This document shows, in pieces, positions 60,021 through 64,000 of a stretch of DNA of 64,000 nt. Numbering within the stretch: the stretch's first letter is position 1; each line of letters starts with the position of its first letter. The stretch is from Cryptomeria japonica (Eukaryota > Streptophyta > Pinopsida > Cupressales > Cupressaceae), in assembly GCF_030272615.1 (NCBI RefSeq), contig NC_081407.1, positions 378,075,766-378,139,765 on the forward strand, written 5' to 3'. A program made the position numbers and the translations under genes. The notes under the pieces are model-generated. The model made no database searches and was not told where the DNA came from. It was given only the letters and a program-made list of their open reading frames with translations.

Positions 60021-63000
60021 CTAGTCTAGCATGTCATCTACCCCCCGATCTTGCTGATCAATATTTCGGGAAGGCAGGAAACATGCTAGAGGAGGAACAT
60101 CCAACACAGCAGATGGAGGTATCACAAGATCCAAACAAGGTCTATGTTCATGTTCCGAGCCATGTTGTTCTTGTCTAGGAGCTAGGATAAGTGCTTTAGA
60201 AAATTCGTTAGATAAATGGTTATCAACATCAACATATTCATATTCACTATCAAAATGAACAGAAGTAACATTTTCATCATGCATAACATTTTCATCTATG
60301 TCATCATCAAGATTTATAAAAATAGGATCTTTAACTCGCACGGGATCAAGACCATCATGCATCTTATGTTTAGGAGATTTTGGCTCAATTTTCGGCTGAG
60401 GAGAAAATGGAATAATACTAGCTGAAGGTGTTTTTGGGGATTGCAAAGTTTGAGAAGTAGCTGCCTGAGCTCTAAGACGATGGTTTCGTGGGCATTCATG
60501 TGCAGAATGATTTCATCTAGTCTTAGTAGGAAGTTGAGGAGATTGAGGAGGAGGAATGTTCTCATCCTTATCACTTGGGTGTTTAGGTTGTGGTCTCTTA
60601 GGTTGAATAATAGGAGAAGAGGAAGGTCTCTTCTCTCCATAGGAGGAAGGAGGAGGAACTGCTCCATATAAGGGAGGAATATTTGGTTTAGGAAGGAGAC
60701 CAAGTCCATCATGATGAGGAGGTATAGGTCTACTTTTAGAAAGTTTATTAGATATAGACATAGTCACATTCATAGGAATGGGTTGGGAATCTTCTTGAGG
60801 AAAGACATTAGTTTTATCTTTCAAAGGAAGAACCTCCTTCTGAAGAATGATAGGAATATCAAGTTTGGGTGTTCTAGGTTCACTTAGAGATAGGATCATA
60901 TCCTTTTTCCACTTTTGATAAGATTTGAAAAGATGATCACTTCGCGGAGGAAGAGATTGGAATTGTTTAGGCCAAAAGTAATCAATAGGAACACTAGAAG
61001 TTCTTTCAGTTGGTTTAAAGAGACTATGATTGACAGTAACAACTTCCCCATTATGGGGAAATTTCAAGCACTTGTGAATAGGAGAAGCAATAGCTTTCAT
61101 GGAAGATAGCCAAGGATAGCCTAGCTTCACACGAAATTGTTCAGATGATGGAATAATAGCAAAGTCCACATCAAGGGATTTGTTATGGACCTCAATAGGT
61201 AATGTAATAGAACCAATTGCAGGAGAAGAAAATGCATCAAATAGTTTCACAACCACATTTGTTTCATCATAGATCACTTGATTCAATTGCAAAGTAAAAA
61301 GAAATTCTTCAGTAATGACATTAACCATACAAGAAGGATCAATAAGCACTCCACAGCAAGGTGTATTCTTGACTTTTGCAACTATATATAAAGGACCATC
61401 AGGTGCCCTGATAGTTTCACTGGAATCAAATGTGATGGAAGGTTCTTTAGGGATTTTTTGCTGCTCCACAAAGTTAATCACATTAGGAGTCATAGACACA
61501 AGATCATCAGGTGAGACAGAGGAATCAGTAGTATCAATTGCATTAGAGGTATGAGAAGGCAATGGATCAGTAAAAATCTGAAGATTTTGGTTAGGAGGAG
61601 CTACAGATGTGTTTCCTTTATCATCCACACCAGAAACAGAGATAGTATTATTATCAATCAAATCTTGAATTTTACCCTTCAAACCAAAACATTTTTCAGT
61701 ATCATGCCCAGGATGACGATGAAATTGACAAAAAGATTTGTTATCAAAATAGGGTGAATTAATCTTTGCAGGATCTATTTGCCTTATAGGAGGAAGGGTA
61801 AGCACATTTTGTTCCAATAACTTATTCATAATACTATGCAATGATTCATTCAAAGGAGTAAACTTTCTTTCTTTCTTGAAAAACTTAGAAATAGGAAGCA
61901 CACCTGATGCTACATTCACATTGTTGTTGATGATGTTTTCATTGAATTTAATGGACTCTCTGTTTGGTTTAAACTTCCCAAATGGTTGTTGACTACTATC
62001 ACCCTTATCACTCGGAGCCATAGGATTTGCTTGTTCCATTTGACTCACAGTCAGTTGATAATTGTGAAGAGTTGCGCACAACTGTTGGAAAGAAGTAAAC
62101 TCAGAAAACAGGAGTTTTTCCCTAATATCTTTTTGTAAATTAGAAATAAAGATTCTTTGAATATCATTGTCAGGCACTGGAAAAGAAATTTGAGCATACA
62201 AATGCTTATATCTACCAATGAAATCAGTCACTTTTTCTTTAACACCTTGTTTACAATGCATTAAATCAATCAAAGTAACCTTAGGACTTATATTGTTTTG
62301 AAATTGTTGAATAAAAGCATTTGCAAGTTGTTCGAAAGAAGAAATAGAATAAGAAGGCAACGAGCAATACCATTGTAGGGCTTTATCTCTTAATGTTCTA
62401 GTAAACATTTTTGCAAGCAACCTTTGGTCATAAGCAAAATCGGTACATATTGTTTGAAAGGTCTTAACATGTGTTAGAGGATCACCCTTACCATTATAAA
62501 GCTCTAAATGCGGAATTTCAACATGTTTAGGGAGGATAGCTCGAACAATGTCAAGAGAAAGTGGGCTCGCAACATCAAATGTGGGCACACTAAACTTAGA
62601 TTGATTCATAGAGGCAATTTGTTGCTGTAAAGAAGAGACAGTTTGTGCAAGATTGTTAATGGTCGCTTCAGTCGAAGAGTTCATATTAGACGTGTTAGAT
62701 TGTGATGGAGGTGTTATGTTATTGAAAGAAGGTAGAGAGTAAGGTGGTGGGACACTATCATAGTTAGTCATAGGAGATGATTGGAAAGGAGGAACACTAT
62801 GAGGAGGAATGGAATGGTTAAATGAATTGCCCCCTTGCGTCATGTTCATTTGTGGAGATATAATAGGGACACTCATTGAAGGAATGAATGAAGAAGTCGG
62901 ATTGAATGAAGGAAGAGGGTTGATTGAAGAAGAGGGATTGCCCCCATGACTGGTGATCATAGGCAGAATGTCTTGTATTGAAGTAGTCATTATGTTTGAT

Positions 63001-63464
63001 GTAAAGGTAGGTATACTAGCAATAGGAGTTGTCAAAGGAATAGACTGATTGACTTGAGTAGGAGGTTGTGTATAACCTAAGGTTTTGACATAACTTTTCA
63101 TAGGAATCACATTCGAATCCACAATGTGTGCAATACCACGCAAAATATCAATTCCATTCTTATCACTTTGAACCATACGTTTTAGACCCTCAATTAACGA
63201 AAGAGCTTCACTATCAGGCTATTCTTGAGACATCCATTGTCGAAAATCATCAAATTGGTTATCCAATTTTGAAAGTTGTTCTACAGAAACCTCATGGAGA
63301 GCTTTTTCATCATTAAGAGGATTAGAGGAATTACCCGTGTCCTCGTTAAAAAGGCCATTCAAATTAGGTTCCATCTCCTCGGTAATTACACCTTGGAAAG
63401 ACTTAATTCTAAGGCTTCGTCTAATGGGAATAGTGTAAGTGGGGCTTATTGTTGTAAAACTCAT
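60021..63464 (-). pseudogene. Tat-type gag-protease polyprotein without pol, two in-frame stops
   Basis: One frame of 1,148 codons runs from the ATG at 63464 to the stop at 60021, broken only by a TAG near 63220 and a TGA near 60514. In order: N-terminal segment, Ser/Pro/Asn-rich linker, gag domain near residues 310-480 (ELYNGKGDPLTHVKTF, ALQWYCSLP), knuckle-like CQFHRHPGHDTEKC near residue 575, and a protease-like domain near residue 700 whose active-site motif reads LIDPSCMVNVI instead of the usual D-S/T/N-G-A. A Pro-rich stretch with HDGLGLLP and an acidic C-terminus follow. There is no pol downstream, so the element is non-autonomous. The protease is probably inactive, and how Gag would be processed is unknown. 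Confidence 0.85.
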
Positions 63465-64000
63465 GCACTAAAGAGAGAGAAGATTTTGAATTTTAGAGGT
63501 AGCAAATTTCAATAAAATCAGCCAATCTCCTAGATTTAAGCTGTTAAATGCATTCAGGACAATCTCCCAAAATTTCGGAAAAAATGTCTGGGACCGTGGC
63601 GAACGGAGTGCACATGGTCCTCGCAACTTTTTTCAAAATTTTCAGGGATGAAAGTTATGATGATTTTAAAGCTAATCTGAAAAAATTGAGTGATTTTACG
63701 ATCTGTAGATAAGCCAAATTAAAGTTGCAATCTCAAAATTGAACCCTACCAAGATTGTTGAAAAATGTAAAATTTGAATTTTGAAAAAGAGGGGGAAACT
63801 GAAATTTTGAATTTTATGATTTTAGAGGGAATGCCAAAAGCAATGCAAGTTTTGAAATTTAAAAGTTGACCCGATTTCATGCAAAATTTGAATTTGAAAG
63901 TGGAAATCAAGGTTGTTGCAATTAAACACTTAATTTCAAAAGTCACAAACTGCAAAAATTTGAACAAAGCATTGAAATTTCGAATGAATGCTAACACATG
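63465..64000 (-). other. 5' leader of the Tat-type element
   Basis: AT-rich sequence with repeated AAATTTGAATTT-like words runs from the window edge to the gag start. A GC-rich segment at about 63588-63622 resembles one in the 3' LTR at about 58379-58411. Primer site and 5' LTR must lie beyond the window or are unrecognised. Confidence 0.5.

Overview
The window is repeat-dominated nuclear DNA of a land plant, probably one with a large genome. The evidence is a Ty3/Gypsy chromovirus of the Tekay/Del type, two Tat/Ogre-type gag-protease regions, a plant L1-type LINE with a zf-RVT tail, and an F-box/kelch pseudogene. A gymnosperm would fit, but the sequence does not prove it. I find no intact host gene, no rRNA or tRNA gene, no CRISPR array and no bacterial-type operon. 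Every recognisable coding region carries stops or frameshifts.

Layout, left arm. 1-2679 is probable LTR/5' leader. 2680-5837 is a Tat/Ogre-type gag-protease-G-patch reading frame that runs into a TATG microsatellite. 7311-8097 is almost entirely alternating pyrimidine-purine sequence. From 8245 to 13900 an unclassified repeat is present in two inverted copies around AT-rich DNA that holds a 160-bp foldback and a truncated F-box duplicate. The better F-box/kelch pseudogene, at 15392-16931, contains a 42-bp (14-codon) minisatellite. 17560-20395 is an old AT-rich tandem duplication.

Layout, middle. A degenerate L1-type LINE (about 22090-31468) is split by a 4.2-kb LTR with no internal region (22305-26502). 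Next comes a structurally complete 13.1-kb Tekay-type element on the minus strand (31658-44786). It has 4.12-kb LTRs, a GAATC target-site duplication, an initiator-tRNA-Met primer site and a polypurine tract, but its gag-pol is broken. A placeholder gap of exactly 500 N lies at 45001-45500, so adjacency across it is not proven by sequence.

Layout, right arm. There is a divergent minus-strand LTR of the same superfamily (45501-48983), an unassigned repeat region, the 3' tip and 3' LTR of a second Tekay-type element on the plus strand (52088-56175), and then on the minus strand a Tat-type element's 3' LTR (to 59273), PPT and a 1,148-codon gag-protease frame (63464 to 60021) with only two in-frame stops and no pol.

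Themes. The retroelements are nested. Several AT-rich LTRs or LTR-like regions carry GC-rich islands, some built of tandem palindromic units. Most premature stops in the retroelement frames sit where one C-to-T change at a plant-methylatable site would make them. I saw nothing that is clearly a new biological system. The best leads are the gag-protease-only Tat element with a non-canonical protease motif, and the recurring GC-rich palindromic minisatellites in LTRs. All percentages here are hand estimates over short stretches.
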